31,483 nt of DNA from Bacteroidales bacterium UBA3684 (GCA_002372855.1 DFIZ01000083.1:1-31483); one strand, 5' to 3'; positions 1-7,943 are shown, counted from the first letter of the stretch. Numbers and translations: made by a program. Notes: generated by a model from the sequence alone, not told the origin.

Positions 1-368
1 AGATGTACCCGATGCTGGACGGTACCGACGTGTATATCGGCGCCATCCGCGATCCGAAGTTCGGCCACCAGATATTCTTCGGACTGGGCGGCATATTCAT
101 CGAGGTGCTGAAAGACGTGCAGAGCGCGCTGGCGCCCATCACCGCCGCCGAGGCCAAGGAGATGCTCAAGCAGCTCAAGGGCTACAAGATACTGCAAGGT
201 GTGCGTGGGCAGGAGGGTGTCAACCTTGACCTCTATGCCGACCAGGTGGCCCGCGTGAGCGCCCTGGTGCAGGCGGCCCCCGAGATTGCGGAGATGGACC
301 TCAACCCGCTGCTTGGCAATCCGCGCTACGTCACTGCGGTTGATGCACGAATTCGTTTGGAAAAATGA
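1..368 (+). CDS. ADP-forming acyl-CoA (acetyl-CoA) synthetase, C-terminal fragment
   Basis: Only the last ~121 residues lie in the window; the gene starts upstream. The fragment resembles the C-terminal part of the ATP-grasp domain of NDP-forming acyl-CoA synthetases, which interconvert acyl-CoA + ADP + Pi with acid + CoA + ATP in the cytoplasm. Visible signs are the glycine-rich FGLGGIFIEVLKD stretch and the terminal EMDLNPLL motif, which matches the usual E-x-D-x-NPL metal/phosphate-binding end of ATP-grasp_5 domains. The frame closes with TGA at 366-368, and a strong hairpin with a T-rich tail follows. Substrate (acetate or another acid) and single-chain versus beta-subunit architecture cannot be judged from this piece. 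Confidence 0.8.
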   Translation, partial: MYPMLDGTDVYIGAIRDPKFGHQIFFGLGGIFIEVLKDVQSALAPITAAEAKEMLKQLKGYKILQGVRGQEGVNLDLYADQVARVSALVQAAPEIAEMDLNPLLGNPRYVTAVDARIRLEK

Positions 369-403
369 TACATTTGGTCCCAAACGTCTAAAACTTACTC
401 TGA

Positions 404-447
404 AACGGCGACGTGGATGCAATAATCCGCGCCGCCGTTCGTTATTT
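404..447 (+). terminator. Rho-independent terminator after the acyl-CoA synthetase
   Basis: Stem AACGGCG (404-410) pairs with CGCCGTT (433-439), and CGTGGAT (412-418) pairs with ATCCGCG (425-431) with one G-T wobble. There is a single A/C mismatch between the two stem blocks and a six-base loop. A CGTTATTTT tail follows. It separates the synthetase from the next barrel gene. Confidence 0.65.
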
Positions 448-490
448 TGCACGATAATTAAACTTAATGTCTAACTAAAACAATAGAAAG

Positions 491-1162
491 ATGAAAAAGA
501 TTTTCGCAATGGTGGCTGTGGCCGCCGGTCTGCTTTTCGCAGGCAACACCGCTAATGCTCAGCTGGGCATCAACGTGGGTTATGCTCCTCAGACGTACAC
601 CACCACGTACACTAACAATGTCACGCTGAACGACACCGCGAAGATGAACGGTTTCTTTGCCGGTGTGAACTACAACACCAACATTACGGGCGACCTCAAC
701 GTCAGTGTTGGACTGCAGGTGCGCTACAACACCAAGACCTATGAGGATGGAGCCTCGATTGGTGGTGCTCTGCTTTCGACCAACCAGAAGCTCACCCGCA
801 CGCAGATGGTTCTCGATGTGCCCATCCTGTTCAACTATGGCCTGAAGCTCTCCAACGACCTCAAGCTGTCTGTCTTCCTCGGCCCCACGGTGAGCTATGC
901 TCTGAGCGGCAAAGACAAACTGGAAGGTACTAACTCTATTGTGGGCCTTACTTTCAGCAATGGTGGCGAGAGCAACTGGTACGACGAGAACGAAGGCAAC
1001 CGCAGCGCCCTCGACATCAGCGGTACCGCCGGTCTGTGCCTCACCTTCAGCAGCTACCGTATCTATGGCGGCTATAACATGGGCCTGCTGAACACCAACA
1101 AGAACGACAACACCACCACCAAGGGCAGCAACCTCTTTATTGGCCTTGGTCTGAACCTCTAA
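491..1162 (+). CDS. Outer-membrane beta-barrel protein (PorT-like family)
   Basis: 223 residues. Residues 1-23 form a typical signal peptide (MKK, hydrophobic core, cut after NANA). The rest alternates polar and hydrophobic residues in strand-length blocks separated by turn-like N/G/D-rich segments and ends in an aromatic/Leu beta-strand (SNLFIGLGLNL), as outer-membrane barrels do. The size fits an 8-10-strand barrel of the porin-family/OMP_b-brl type common in Bacteroidetes. Ligand and role are unknown. The start follows an AGAAAG stretch 5 nt upstream. The next gene (from 1285) is a similar barrel, so the two may be diverged paralogues. Confidence 0.75.
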   Translation: MKKIFAMVAVAAGLLFAGNTANAQLGINVGYAPQTYTTTYTNNVTLNDTAKMNGFFAGVNYNTNITGDLNVSVGLQVRYNTKTYEDGASIGGALLSTNQKLTRTQMVLDVPILFNYGLKLSNDLKLSVFLGPTVSYALSGKDKLEGTNSIVGLTFSNGGESNWYDENEGNRSALDISGTAGLCLTFSSYRIYGGYNMGLLNTNKNDNTTTKGSNLFIGLGLNL

Positions 1163-1178
1163 TCAGCATTATTTAAGA

Positions 1179-1231
1179 GAAACGACGGATGACGGACAGC
1201 AACATGGACACTGTTGGTCGTCCGTCGTTTC
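1179..1231 (+). terminator. Hairpin between two barrel genes (terminator or attenuator)
   Basis: GAAACGACGGA (1179-1189) and TCCGTCGTTTC (1221-1231) are perfect inverted repeats with partly complementary sequence between them. The T-tract after the stem is weak, so attenuation or mRNA stabilisation is as likely as full termination. The hairpin covers an upstream in-frame ATG at 1189, which argues that this ATG is not the start of the next gene. Confidence 0.45.
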
Positions 1232-1284
1232 CATACTTGATTAAGAATAACGGGATTGACAGAATGGCATACGGCGGTAGGAAT

Positions 1285-1938
1285 ATGAGACGGCAAATGA
1301 GAGTGTTGCTGATGGCGGTGGTGGCTTTGGTAGCCATGGCCCCCAGGCACACGGCGGCGCAGGTGAGCGTCAATGTGGCCTATGTCTATCAGGAGCACAC
1401 GTTTGCCTACCGCAACGGCATGATTGACAGTCTGCGGCAGGACGGAGCCTGGATGAAGGGCGGCATGGCAGGTTTGTCGCTCACAGTGCCGTTCATAGGC
1501 CGTGTGGGCATCACTCCCGGTATATACCTCACATTCGCCCAGCTCAACGAGCAGATGGGCGACTCGCTGAGCGGCATTACCAATCCCACGACCTCGAACC
1601 TGAACATCAAGATGCCGTTCTTCTTCAGCTACAGCCATCCTCTCAGCATGAGTACGGACCTGATAGTCTTTGGCGGTCCGGTATTCAATCTCGGGCTCTC
1701 GTCGTTGGCCAACTACCGCAATACGGGTACCCAGATAGATGCCCATTTCGACATGGGCGGCACGGTGGCCGTAGGTATTCAGTTCCACCGCGTGCGTGTC
1801 TTCTTGGGCTATAATGCGTCGCTTATAGATCGCGACGACTTCGACTTGGCCAACAAGCAGTCGCTGCAGAAGGCATGGGAGGGTAGCACCCTCTTTGTCG
1901 GGGCTGGTCTCAGCCTCGGCCGCAGAGCGAGGAAATAA
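1285..1938 (+). CDS. Outer-membrane beta-barrel protein
   Basis: About 217 residues from the ATG at 1285. That start gives MRRQMRVLLMAVVALVAMAPRHTAAQ, a proper signal peptide cut after the AAQ region, with an AGGA just upstream. Earlier in-frame ATGs (1189, 1264) would put 7-32 polar residues before the signal, and 1189 lies inside a hairpin. The mature part has beta-strand alternation and ends STLFVGAGLSLGRRARK. That resembles the STLFVGAG/SNLFIGLG terminal strand of the preceding gene, so I infer a paralogous pair of small barrels. Function is unknown. The gene converges with pyrC, with 15 bp between the stop codons. Confidence 0.7.
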   Translation: MRRQMRVLLMAVVALVAMAPRHTAAQVSVNVAYVYQEHTFAYRNGMIDSLRQDGAWMKGGMAGLSLTVPFIGRVGITPGIYLTFAQLNEQMGDSLSGITNPTTSNLNIKMPFFFSYSHPLSMSTDLIVFGGPVFNLGLSSLANYRNTGTQIDAHFDMGGTVAVGIQFHRVRVFLGYNASLIDRDDFDLANKQSLQKAWEGSTLFVGAGLSLGRRARK

Positions 1939-1953
1939 GCAGAAGGGTTTTCT

Positions 1954-3363
1954 TTATTTGTTGAATTGCAACGCTACGGCGCCGCCGTCGCGGTCGTTGC
2001 CGTTGACCCATACGTGATCTATGCGGGTGTGGAAGGTCTGTCCGAGGAGCGGGCTCCAGCCGCATTTGTAGAGCAGACTCTCGCGGGTCACCGTTTCTTG
2101 CACACCGGGGCGTACCAGTACGAGGTCGGCCTGGTAGCCGGGGCGAATGAAACCGCGCCGTTCGATGCCGAAGAGCAGGGCGGGGTTGTGGCACATCTTT
2201 GTGATTAAAGTGGAAAGTGGAAAGTGGAAAGTGGAAAGTTTTTCGGTCAGTTCTTCGGAGTTTTCCACATTCCACATTTCGCTGTCCACGCCAAAGACGG
2301 CTTCGAGCATCATCTGTAGCGAGTGCTGTATGGAGGGTATGCCGCTTGGAGCGTCGAAGTAGGGACGCTGCTTGGCCTCGAGCGGGTGTGGGGCATGGTC
2401 GGTGGCGATGGTGTCTATGAGGCCGTCTTCGAGGGCAGCCCAGAGGGCCAGTCGGTCGTCGTTGGATTTGATGGCGGGGTTGCACTTGATGAGGTTGCCC
2501 AGCTCGGCGTAGTCGCGGTCGTCGAAGCAGAGGTGGTTGGGTGTCACCTCGGCGGTGATGTGCTTCTTGTCCAGGTCGAAGTTGGAGAGGAGCGAGAGCT
2601 CGGTGGCCGTGGAGATGTGCGCCACATGGAAGTGTGTGCCGTAGCGGCGTGCGCGCTCGATGGCGTGGTAGGTGGAGAGGAAGCAGGCCTCGTTGTTGCG
2701 TATCTTGGGGTGCAGGGCGGCGGTCTCGCCGGGGGTGCCCTGGTATTCGCGCTTGGCGTTGGCCAGGTTGGCCTGCACCACGCGCTCCTCCTCGCAGTGG
2801 GCCACGATGAGTTTGCGGGCGTCGCGGAAGAGGTGGTCGAGCTGGTCGGGGTCGTTGACGAGCATGTTGCCCGTCGAGGAGCCGAGGAAGAGTTTGATGG
2901 CGGCGTAGCGTGTGGGCGGGATGGAGAGGAGGTCGTCGATGTTGTCGTTGGTGGCGCCGAGCATAAAGCCGTAGTTGACGGCGCTGTCGCGTGCCGCCAG
3001 GGCTTCCTTGGCCTCGAGGGCCTCGAGGGTGACGGTCTGCGGCTTGGTGTTGGGCATGTCGATGACGGAAGTGACGCCGCCGGCACGGGCGGCGCGGCTC
3101 TCGCTGTAGAATGTGCCGGCGGGGTTCTCGGAGTTGCCGCCGTCGCGGAAGTGCACGTGGGTGTCGATGACGCCGGGGAGCAGCAGCAGGCCCCGGGCGT
3201 CGACGACGGTGTCGGCTGCCGAAGGCAAGCCCTCGTCCACAGAACAAGGGGACTGGGCGGAGGATTCGAATACCTCGGCTATGCGGTCGTCCTCGATGAG
3301 GACGGAACCAACGAAAATGCGGCCCTCGTTGACGATGGTCGCATTGTATATCAGTGTTTTCAT
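1954..3363 (-). CDS. pyrC: Dihydroorotase
   Basis: 469 residues. This amidohydrolase cyclises carbamoyl-aspartate to dihydroorotate in cytoplasmic pyrimidine synthesis. Evidence: VVDAR then LLPGVIDTHVHFRDGG with the metal-binding HxH at 69-71, the DMPNTKP motif near 105, IKLFLGSSTGNML (candidate carboxylated Lys), HVAHIST, and ATDHAPH near 320. The C-terminal GFIRPGYQADLVLV block is typical of Bacteroidetes PyrC. Between about 362 and 386 the chain carries an unusual segment encoded by heptad repeats (LSTFHFPLST), just before the conserved MCHNPALLFGI. That segment looks like an in-frame repeat insertion. The gene lies downstream of the WG-repeat gene on the same strand, with a 60-bp spacer holding an 8-bp tandem repeat. 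Confidence 0.93.
   Translation of the reverse strand: MKTLIYNATIVNEGRIFVGSVLIEDDRIAEVFESSAQSPCSVDEGLPSAADTVVDARGLLLLPGVIDTHVHFRDGGNSENPAGTFYSESRAARAGGVTSVIDMPNTKPQTVTLEALEAKEALAARDSAVNYGFMLGATNDNIDDLLSIPPTRYAAIKLFLGSSTGNMLVNDPDQLDHLFRDARKLIVAHCEEERVVQANLANAKREYQGTPGETAALHPKIRNNEACFLSTYHAIERARRYGTHFHVAHISTATELSLLSNFDLDKKHITAEVTPNHLCFDDRDYAELGNLIKCNPAIKSNDDRLALWAALEDGLIDTIATDHAPHPLEAKQRPYFDAPSGIPSIQHSLQMMLEAVFGVDSEMWNVENSEELTEKLSTFHFPLSTLITKMCHNPALLFGIERRGFIRPGYQADLVLVRPGVQETVTRESLLYKCGWSPLLGQTFHTRIDHVWVNGNDRDGGAVALQFNK
2207..2279. repeat. 7-bp tandem repeat with inverted arm inside pyrC
   Basis: Five heptads of the form AAAGTGG lie at 2207-2241. About 20 bp further on, the complementary motif TTTTCCACATTCCACATTT occurs at 2261-2279, so the segment can fold back on itself. 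It is in frame within pyrC and encodes residues ~362-386. Confidence 0.85.
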
Positions 3364-3387
3364 TTTTATGTCTTTGGAACTTTACGT

Positions 3388-3419
3388 CTCTACGACTCTA
3401 CAACTCTATGACTCTACAA
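3388..3419. repeat. 8-bp tandem repeat in the spacer between the WG-repeat gene and pyrC
   Basis: Four units: CTCTACGA, CTCTACAA, CTCTATGA, CTCTACAA. They occupy most of the 60-bp gap between two same-strand genes. Confidence 0.85.
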
Positions 3420-3423
3420 CTTC

Positions 3424-4776
3424 TCAGAACTTCTTGCCTTCGGCCCAGCGTCGGCCGGCCATGGCTGCTTCGGCGGAGGTGTTGTACTGGTTTTTGACGA
3501 CGAACTGGCCGGTGTGGTCCACGCAGCCCCATTTGCCGTCCATCTTGGCCGGTGCCACGCGGTCGTTCCATACGAAGGTGAAGAGTTTGGCGTCCTCGAG
3601 GGTGGGCGGGATGACCCACTCGCCGCGGTAGTCGACATAGCCCCAGGCCATGGTGCCGGGGTCCATGATGGGATAGAGCCAGTGGCCGAGTTCCTCGCCG
3701 CGGTCCCACTGGTCGCCGGCGAGCCATGCTTCGGACGAGAGGGTGAAGACGTTGCGCGAGAGGTATTCGCCGGTGTCGCTGATGGCCATCCAGTAGCCGT
3801 CGAACTTGGCGGTGGCGAAGAGGCCGGTGTCGTTGGCGAAGTGCGAAGCGTCCTCGAAGATGGGCTGTATGCGCCATTCGCCGCTCCAGTCGACCCATCC
3901 CCACTTGCCGTCCTTGGGGTTGGTCACCGGGAGGCGCCATCCCTCGAGGGTGCGGCCATGCTCGTACTGGCGCAGGGCGTAGGCGGCGTCCTCCTTGGTG
4001 AAGAAAATCATGGTGGAGACGACCTCGCCGTTACGGTTGATGTTGCCCCAGCGGCCTTCCTGTTTCACCTGTGTGAACTCGTAGCAGTTGTCGTCGCCGA
4101 AGGGCACGCGGTCGGTGTACAGCGGCTGCACGGCCCAGCGTCCCAGGTAGTCCACGAAGCCCCAGAGGCCCGTGGTGGGGTGCGTCACGGGAACGCGCCA
4201 CTTGTAGTAGTTTCGGCCCACAGCCCATTGAGCGCCAGCCTCTTCGGCCTGCTCGGCGCTGAGGAAGATGTTGTTGATGACCAGTATGCCGCGGCCGTCG
4301 ATGCAGCCCCAGCGGCCTTCCTTCTTCACGGTGGCGTAGCTCTTGGGGTCCTTGCCCTGGTGGGGGTTGGCGGCCTCGTAAATGGGCTGGTATTTCCAGC
4401 GGCCGTAGTAGTCGACGAAGCCCCAGCGGCCGTCGGCCTGGTTGCGGGCGGGGTAGACCCACTTGCCGGGTTCGCTCATGATTTCCCACTCGTGGCCGGC
4501 CTCGCGGGCAATCTCCTTGTTGGCGAAGAGGTTGCGGCAGATCATGTTGCCGTCCACGTCGATGCATCCCCAACGGCCGTCGAGCTTCACGGGGGCCCAT
4601 TTGCGGGCGCCGCCCTCGAACTCGCCAGCCCGCTGGTAGCGGGGCGCTATCTTCCAGGTGCCGTTGTCGTTCTTGTAGCCGTAGGCCTGCAGAGCACTTT
4701 CGTAGGCAAGCGTTTGGGCCTGGAGGAACCCTCCGGCCAGCAGTGCCAGGACGAGAGATAAAATGCCACGTTTCAT
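3424..4776 (-). CDS. Exported WG-repeat protein
   Basis: 450 residues with an N-terminal signal peptide (MKRGILSLVLALLAGGFLQAQ). The mature protein is made of WG (KWG) repeats with two alternating unit types. 'GRWGCIDxxG' units have the Trp at 69, 156, 243, 329 (WM instead of WG) and 416. 'GxWGFVDYxGxWxxQPxYE' units have it at 118, 205, 292 and 378. The super-repeat is therefore 87 residues, with one step of 86, present in about 4.5 copies. WG repeats are known as beta-rich repeat modules in exported bacterial proteins of mostly unknown function, so I assign no activity. It has its own promoter-like sequence upstream on the minus strand. Confidence 0.85.
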   Translation of the reverse strand: MKRGILSLVLALLAGGFLQAQTLAYESALQAYGYKNDNGTWKIAPRYQRAGEFEGGARKWAPVKLDGRWGCIDVDGNMICRNLFANKEIAREAGHEWEIMSEPGKWVYPARNQADGRWGFVDYYGRWKYQPIYEAANPHQGKDPKSYATVKKEGRWGCIDGRGILVINNIFLSAEQAEEAGAQWAVGRNYYKWRVPVTHPTTGLWGFVDYLGRWAVQPLYTDRVPFGDDNCYEFTQVKQEGRWGNINRNGEVVSTMIFFTKEDAAYALRQYEHGRTLEGWRLPVTNPKDGKWGWVDWSGEWRIQPIFEDASHFANDTGLFATAKFDGYWMAISDTGEYLSRNVFTLSSEAWLAGDQWDRGEELGHWLYPIMDPGTMAWGYVDYRGEWVIPPTLEDAKLFTFVWNDRVAPAKMDGKWGCVDHTGQFVVKNQYNTSAEAAMAGRRWAEGKKF

Positions 4777-4824
4777 ATCTTTTTGTTGTTTTTTGCTTTA
4801 ATATTATGGTATCAATTCAAAATG

Positions 4825-4858
4825 CAAAGATACGAAACTTTTTCCATCCGCAAGCAAA
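4825..4858 (-). promoter_or_regulatory. Bacteroidetes-type promoter for the WG-repeat gene
   Basis: Read on the minus strand: -7 box TATCTTTG at 4832-4825 and TTTG at 4858-4855, with 22 nt between them. This is slightly longer than the usual 19-21. It lies ~50 nt upstream of the start codon. Confidence 0.5.
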
Positions 4859-4907
4859 AAAATAAATATTTGCCTCGTGTTCGACAGGTGCAAACTCCCA
4901 TTTAACC

Positions 4908-4970
4908 CCCTACCAACTCCCTACCAACTCCCTACCAACTCCCACCACGGTAGGATTTGGTAGGTTGTTG
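4908..4970. repeat. 11-bp tandem repeat with inverted partner (intergenic)
   Basis: Three exact units of CCCTACCAACT at 4908-4940 are followed by CCCACCACGG and then the complementary-sense GGTAGGATTTGGTAGGTTG up to ~4970. The segment can form a hairpin. A related array lies at 12280-12376. The rest of the 361-bp gap 4777-5137 holds two divergent promoters and A/T-rich sequence; no gene is seen. Confidence 0.85.
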
Positions 4971-5060
4971 AAATGATGAGAATCGGCTTTTTTAACGTTT
5001 GTTATGAAAGTTTGACCGTTGTCGAACGTGGTATGGTTGTCGGGCTGTGGATAAAAAAAT

Positions 5061-5091
5061 TTTGCCGTTTCAACCAAAATTTGTATTTTTG
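5061..5091 (+). promoter_or_regulatory. Promoter for the PLP trans-sulfuration gene
   Basis: TTTG at 5061-5064, 19 nt, then TATTTTTG at 5084-5091. This is an exact match to the Bacteroidetes -33/-7 consensus. It predicts a leader of about 40 nt before the ATG at 5138. Confidence 0.75.
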
Positions 5092-5137
5092 CACTTTCAA
5101 TAAAGAAAACTAACATATAATAAAAACGTAAATAACA

Positions 5138-6343
5138 ATGAACAAATTCGATCCCGCAACCGCTATTCAGCGTATTGATGGCCGCGATGCCAACCGTGGT
5201 GTGAACCCCGCAATCTGCGACAGCGCCACCTTCACCTTCCCTGAGGCCCACCTCATGACCGAGACCTTCCACGGCGAAACCGAGGGCTACTTCCTCTACA
5301 GCCGCCATTGGAATCCCTCGAACCTCGCTCTCTGCCAGCGCCTTGCCGCCATGGAAGGCACCGAGGCTGCCTGGGTGACCGGTTCCGGTCTTGCCGCCAT
5401 CACCTGCGCTCTGCTGCACGAGGTGAAAGCCGGCGACCACATCGTTGCCTCCATGACCACCTACGGTGGCACCTTCGCCTTCATGGCCAACTATATCAAG
5501 AAGTTCAATGTTGGCTGCACCTTCGTCAACATGCAGGACCTCAAGGCTGTGAAGAAAGCCCTCGACGAGCATCCCAACACCAAGGTTGTCTACACCGAGA
5601 CCATGAACAACCCTCTGCTCCGCATTGCCAACGTGCCCGAGCTGAGCAAGATGGCTCATGCCGCCGGTGCCAAGCTCATCGTCGACAACACCTTCACCCC
5701 CATGATCTTCAGCCCCTGCCGTCTGGGTGCCGACGTCACCGTCTACTCGATGACCAAGTACATCAACGGTACGAACGACTGCGTGGCCGGTGCCATCTGC
5801 GGCAGCGCCGAGTATATCAACAGCCTGATTGATGTGAACAACGGCACCTGTATGCTCCTCGGCCCCGTGCTGGATCCCATGCGCAGCGCCTCCATCAACA
5901 AGAACCTCCACACCCTGCACATCCGCATGAAGAAGCACGGCGAGAACGCCATGTACCTGGCCAAGCGCTTCAAAGAGGTGGGATTCAAGTACAACTACCC
6001 CGGCCTGCCCGAGCATCCCGACTATCAGCTGTTCTGCAGCATGATGAACGAGGGCTACGGCTTCGGTGGCATGATCAGCATCGACATGGGCACTGCCGAG
6101 CGCGCCAGCAAGATTATGGAGCTCATGCAGCAGAAGGGTGTCGGCTACCTGGCCGTCAGCCTGGGCTACTTCAAGACCCTCTTCAGCAACAGCGGCAAGT
6201 CGACCTCCAGCGAGGTGCCCGAGGAAATCCAGAAGGAAATGGGTATGAGCGAAGGCCTTATCCGCTTCTCCATGGGTCTGGACAACGACATCGAGGCCAC
6301 CTTCCAGCTCATCAAGGATAGCGTGGACGCCTTCAACAAATAA
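5138..6343 (+). CDS. PLP-dependent trans-sulfuration enzyme (O-acetylhomoserine sulfhydrylase / methionine gamma-lyase type)
   Basis: 401 residues, the normal length of the Cys/Met-metabolism PLP family. The motif YSMTKYINGTND contains the Schiff-base lysine at position 207, and 'VDNTFTPM' supplies the PLP-nitrogen Asp. Members catalyse gamma-replacement or elimination on homoserine derivatives, cystathionine or methionine in the cytoplasm. At 109-111 the sequence is Y-G-G-T. In characterised methionine gamma-lyases the residue two after this Tyr is a Cys, so a gamma-lyase role is less certain and sulfhydrylation or cystathionine chemistry is equally possible. It has a clear own promoter, and elbB follows after a 9-bp-repeat spacer. 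Confidence 0.85.
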   Translation: MNKFDPATAIQRIDGRDANRGVNPAICDSATFTFPEAHLMTETFHGETEGYFLYSRHWNPSNLALCQRLAAMEGTEAAWVTGSGLAAITCALLHEVKAGDHIVASMTTYGGTFAFMANYIKKFNVGCTFVNMQDLKAVKKALDEHPNTKVVYTETMNNPLLRIANVPELSKMAHAAGAKLIVDNTFTPMIFSPCRLGADVTVYSMTKYINGTNDCVAGAICGSAEYINSLIDVNNGTCMLLGPVLDPMRSASINKNLHTLHIRMKKHGENAMYLAKRFKEVGFKYNYPGLPEHPDYQLFCSMMNEGYGFGGMISIDMGTAERASKIMELMQQKGVGYLAVSLGYFKTLFSNSGKSTSSEVPEEIQKEMGMSEGLIRFSMGLDNDIEATFQLIKDSVDAFNK

Positions 6344-6351
6344 AATGTTTC

Positions 6352-6405
6352 ACATAGTGCCTGTAGCAGCTATAGTTACTATAGTTTCTATAGGCACTAT
6401 ATTTA
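6352..6405. repeat. 9-bp tandem repeat in operon spacer
   Basis: Six units with period 9, three of them starting CTATAG: ACATAGTGC, CTGTAGCAG, CTATAGTTA, CTATAGTTT, CTATAGGCA, CTATATTTA. They fill most of the 69-bp gap before elbB. CTATAG is itself a palindrome. Confidence 0.85.
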
Positions 6406-6412
6406 TATCATT

Positions 6413-7114
6413 ATGAAAAAGATAGCAGTTATTCTCAGCGGTTGCGGCAACCGCGACGGCAGCGAGCTGCAGGAGAGCCTCAGCCTTTTGCTGGCCATCG
6501 ACCGCCGCGGATGGCAGTACCAATGCTTCGCCCCCGAGGGGCTGTTCGAGGTGGTGCCCCACATCGACGTGCAGGACGAAGAGGAAGAGGGTACCGTGCT
6601 CGACATGGAGCAGCGCGACATCTTCGTGGAGAGCGCCCGCATAGCCCGCGGCAACCTGTTGCCGTTGGAGGAGTACCGCCCTGCCGACTACGACGCCCTG
6701 GCTTTGCCCGGCGGCATGGGTGCCGCGCGCAACCTGAGCACCTTCGCCTTCGACGGCCCCCGCATGGAGGTCATGGACAGTGTGCAGGACGCCATCCTCG
6801 AAACCTACCGCGCCCACAAGCCCGTGGTGGCCATGTGCATAGCCCCCATGGTGCTGGCCAAGGTGCTGGGCCGCTACGAGGTGGAGCTCACCCTCGGCCC
6901 CGACGACAACCAGGCTTCGCAGGTGGCCAAGGGTTTCGGCTGCCGTGTGCAGGCCTGCGGCCCCACCGACGTATGCGTCGATTCCGTGCACCGTGTCCTC
7001 ACCACCCCCGCCTATATGGCAGCCAGCCGCATAAGCGAGATCTTCGCCGGCGCCGAGAACATGGTGGCCGAGCTGGAGAAGGTGTTGGATAATGCCAATT
7101 CCTCAAGCTTATGA
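6413..7114 (+). CDS. elbB: ElbB-like isoprenoid biosynthesis glyoxalase (DJ-1/PfpI fold)
   Basis: 233 residues, slightly longer than E. coli ElbB. Matches run along the whole length: start MKKIAVILSGCGNRDGSE, then ARIARGNLLPL, ALALPGGMGAARNLS, the nucleophile elbow with Cys142 in AMCIAPMVL, and VLTTPAYM near the end. ElbB/YhbL proteins are DJ-1 superfamily members with reported glyoxalase activity and an association with isoprenoid biosynthesis; the physiological substrate is unsettled. An acidic insert (DEEEEG) lies near residues 55-60. The stop overlaps the next gene's ATG (ATGA), which implies translational coupling with the exported protein downstream. Confidence 0.9.
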   Translation: MKKIAVILSGCGNRDGSELQESLSLLLAIDRRGWQYQCFAPEGLFEVVPHIDVQDEEEEGTVLDMEQRDIFVESARIARGNLLPLEEYRPADYDALALPGGMGAARNLSTFAFDGPRMEVMDSVQDAILETYRAHKPVVAMCIAPMVLAKVLGRYEVELTLGPDDNQASQVAKGFGCRVQACGPTDVCVDSVHRVLTTPAYMAASRISEIFAGAENMVAELEKVLDNANSSSL

Positions 7115-7872
7115 AGATCAACTCTTTGATACTTGCAGTCCTGTTGGCTACAGCGCCCGCGGCTGTGATGGCGCAGGCGCCTGCCGAAGTGCAGCAGTTG
7201 ATTGATGTAATCAACCACGCCTATCTGCCCAGTGATGCCGGCAACGGCATGACGATGACCTCGTTGGGCTATGACCATTCCTCGCTGGTATTTACCTTGG
7301 AATTCGACGACGACTCCCAGGGACTCACCATCAGTATGATGGACCCGAAGGTGCTGAAGCAGTCGATGCTCAACAACCTAAAGGGAAATACCAATGAGGG
7401 TATTCTCGAATTGGCTGAAATAATGGAAGAAAATGATTTAGGCTTGACCTATGCCTTCCATGGTCGCCAGTCGAAGATGACTGTTCTGGTGAATTTGACT
7501 CTCGACGAGGTGCGCAACGCCCTCAACAGCGCTCCCTCGTCCACCCCGAAGAGCAATTTCCAGGAAACCATCGACATGATGAATACCATTTATCCAGCAA
7601 AGATTAACGAGTATATAACTCTTGCTCGCGTTGAAGTAGTGGCCGACACGGTGTTCTACGTCTACGAGATTGACGAGCAGTATTCCTCTGTCGATGTTAT
7701 CGCCCTCAACGCCGAAGGCAATCGTAAGATTGCTAAAGAGCAGATTGCCAATCCCTCGGCTGCTGCCTTCGTGGCCATGTGCAAGCGGGAGGGCAAGGCC
7801 CTGGGGTTCCGCTATGTGGGCAAGCCTTCGGGCGAGAAGTTCGACTTGGTCATTCCTGTCGACGAGATGTGA
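7111..7872 (+). CDS. Exported protein of unknown function with an internal duplication
   Basis: 253 residues with a signal peptide (MKINSLILAVLLATAPAAVMAQ). I do not recognise the family. The two halves look like copies of one ~110-residue domain. 'VQQLIDVINHAY' parallels 'FQETIDMMNTIY', 'SLVFTLEFDDDS' parallels 'TVFYVYEIDEQY', and 'NDLGLTYAFHGRQSKMTVLV' parallels 'GKALGFRYVGKPSGEKFDLV', each half ending in a D-E pair. The ATG overlaps the elbB stop, so the genes are coupled, and a strong bidirectional terminator follows. Small exported proteins with this kind of alternating strand pattern are common in Bacteroidales, but no function can be assigned. Confidence 0.75.
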   Translation: MKINSLILAVLLATAPAAVMAQAPAEVQQLIDVINHAYLPSDAGNGMTMTSLGYDHSSLVFTLEFDDDSQGLTISMMDPKVLKQSMLNNLKGNTNEGILELAEIMEENDLGLTYAFHGRQSKMTVLVNLTLDEVRNALNSAPSSTPKSNFQETIDMMNTIYPAKINEYITLARVEVVADTVFYVYEIDEQYSSVDVIALNAEGNRKIAKEQIANPSAAAFVAMCKREGKALGFRYVGKPSGEKFDLVIPVDEM

Positions 7873-7888
7873 CGGACATTGCCGTAAA

Positions 7889-7928
7889 CAAAAAAAGAGG
7901 CTTCCCGATCGGGAAGCCTCTCTTTTTG
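7889..7928. terminator. Bidirectional terminator
   Basis: A perfect 26-bp palindrome at 7896-7921 (AGAGGCTTCCCGA and its complement) is preceded by a run of A and followed by CTTTTTG. It serves both converging genes, the exported protein (+) and the TPR protein (-). Confidence 0.9.
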
Positions 7929-7943
7929 TTTGTGCCGTTTTGT

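Noticed and set aside
1189..1284. Longer start of the second barrel gene
   Set aside because: It would add polar residues before the signal peptide, and the ATG at 1189 lies in a hairpin.
2323..3411. 362-residue open frame on the plus strand
   Set aside because: Antisense to pyrC; composition dominated by V, G, E and A, with no motif.
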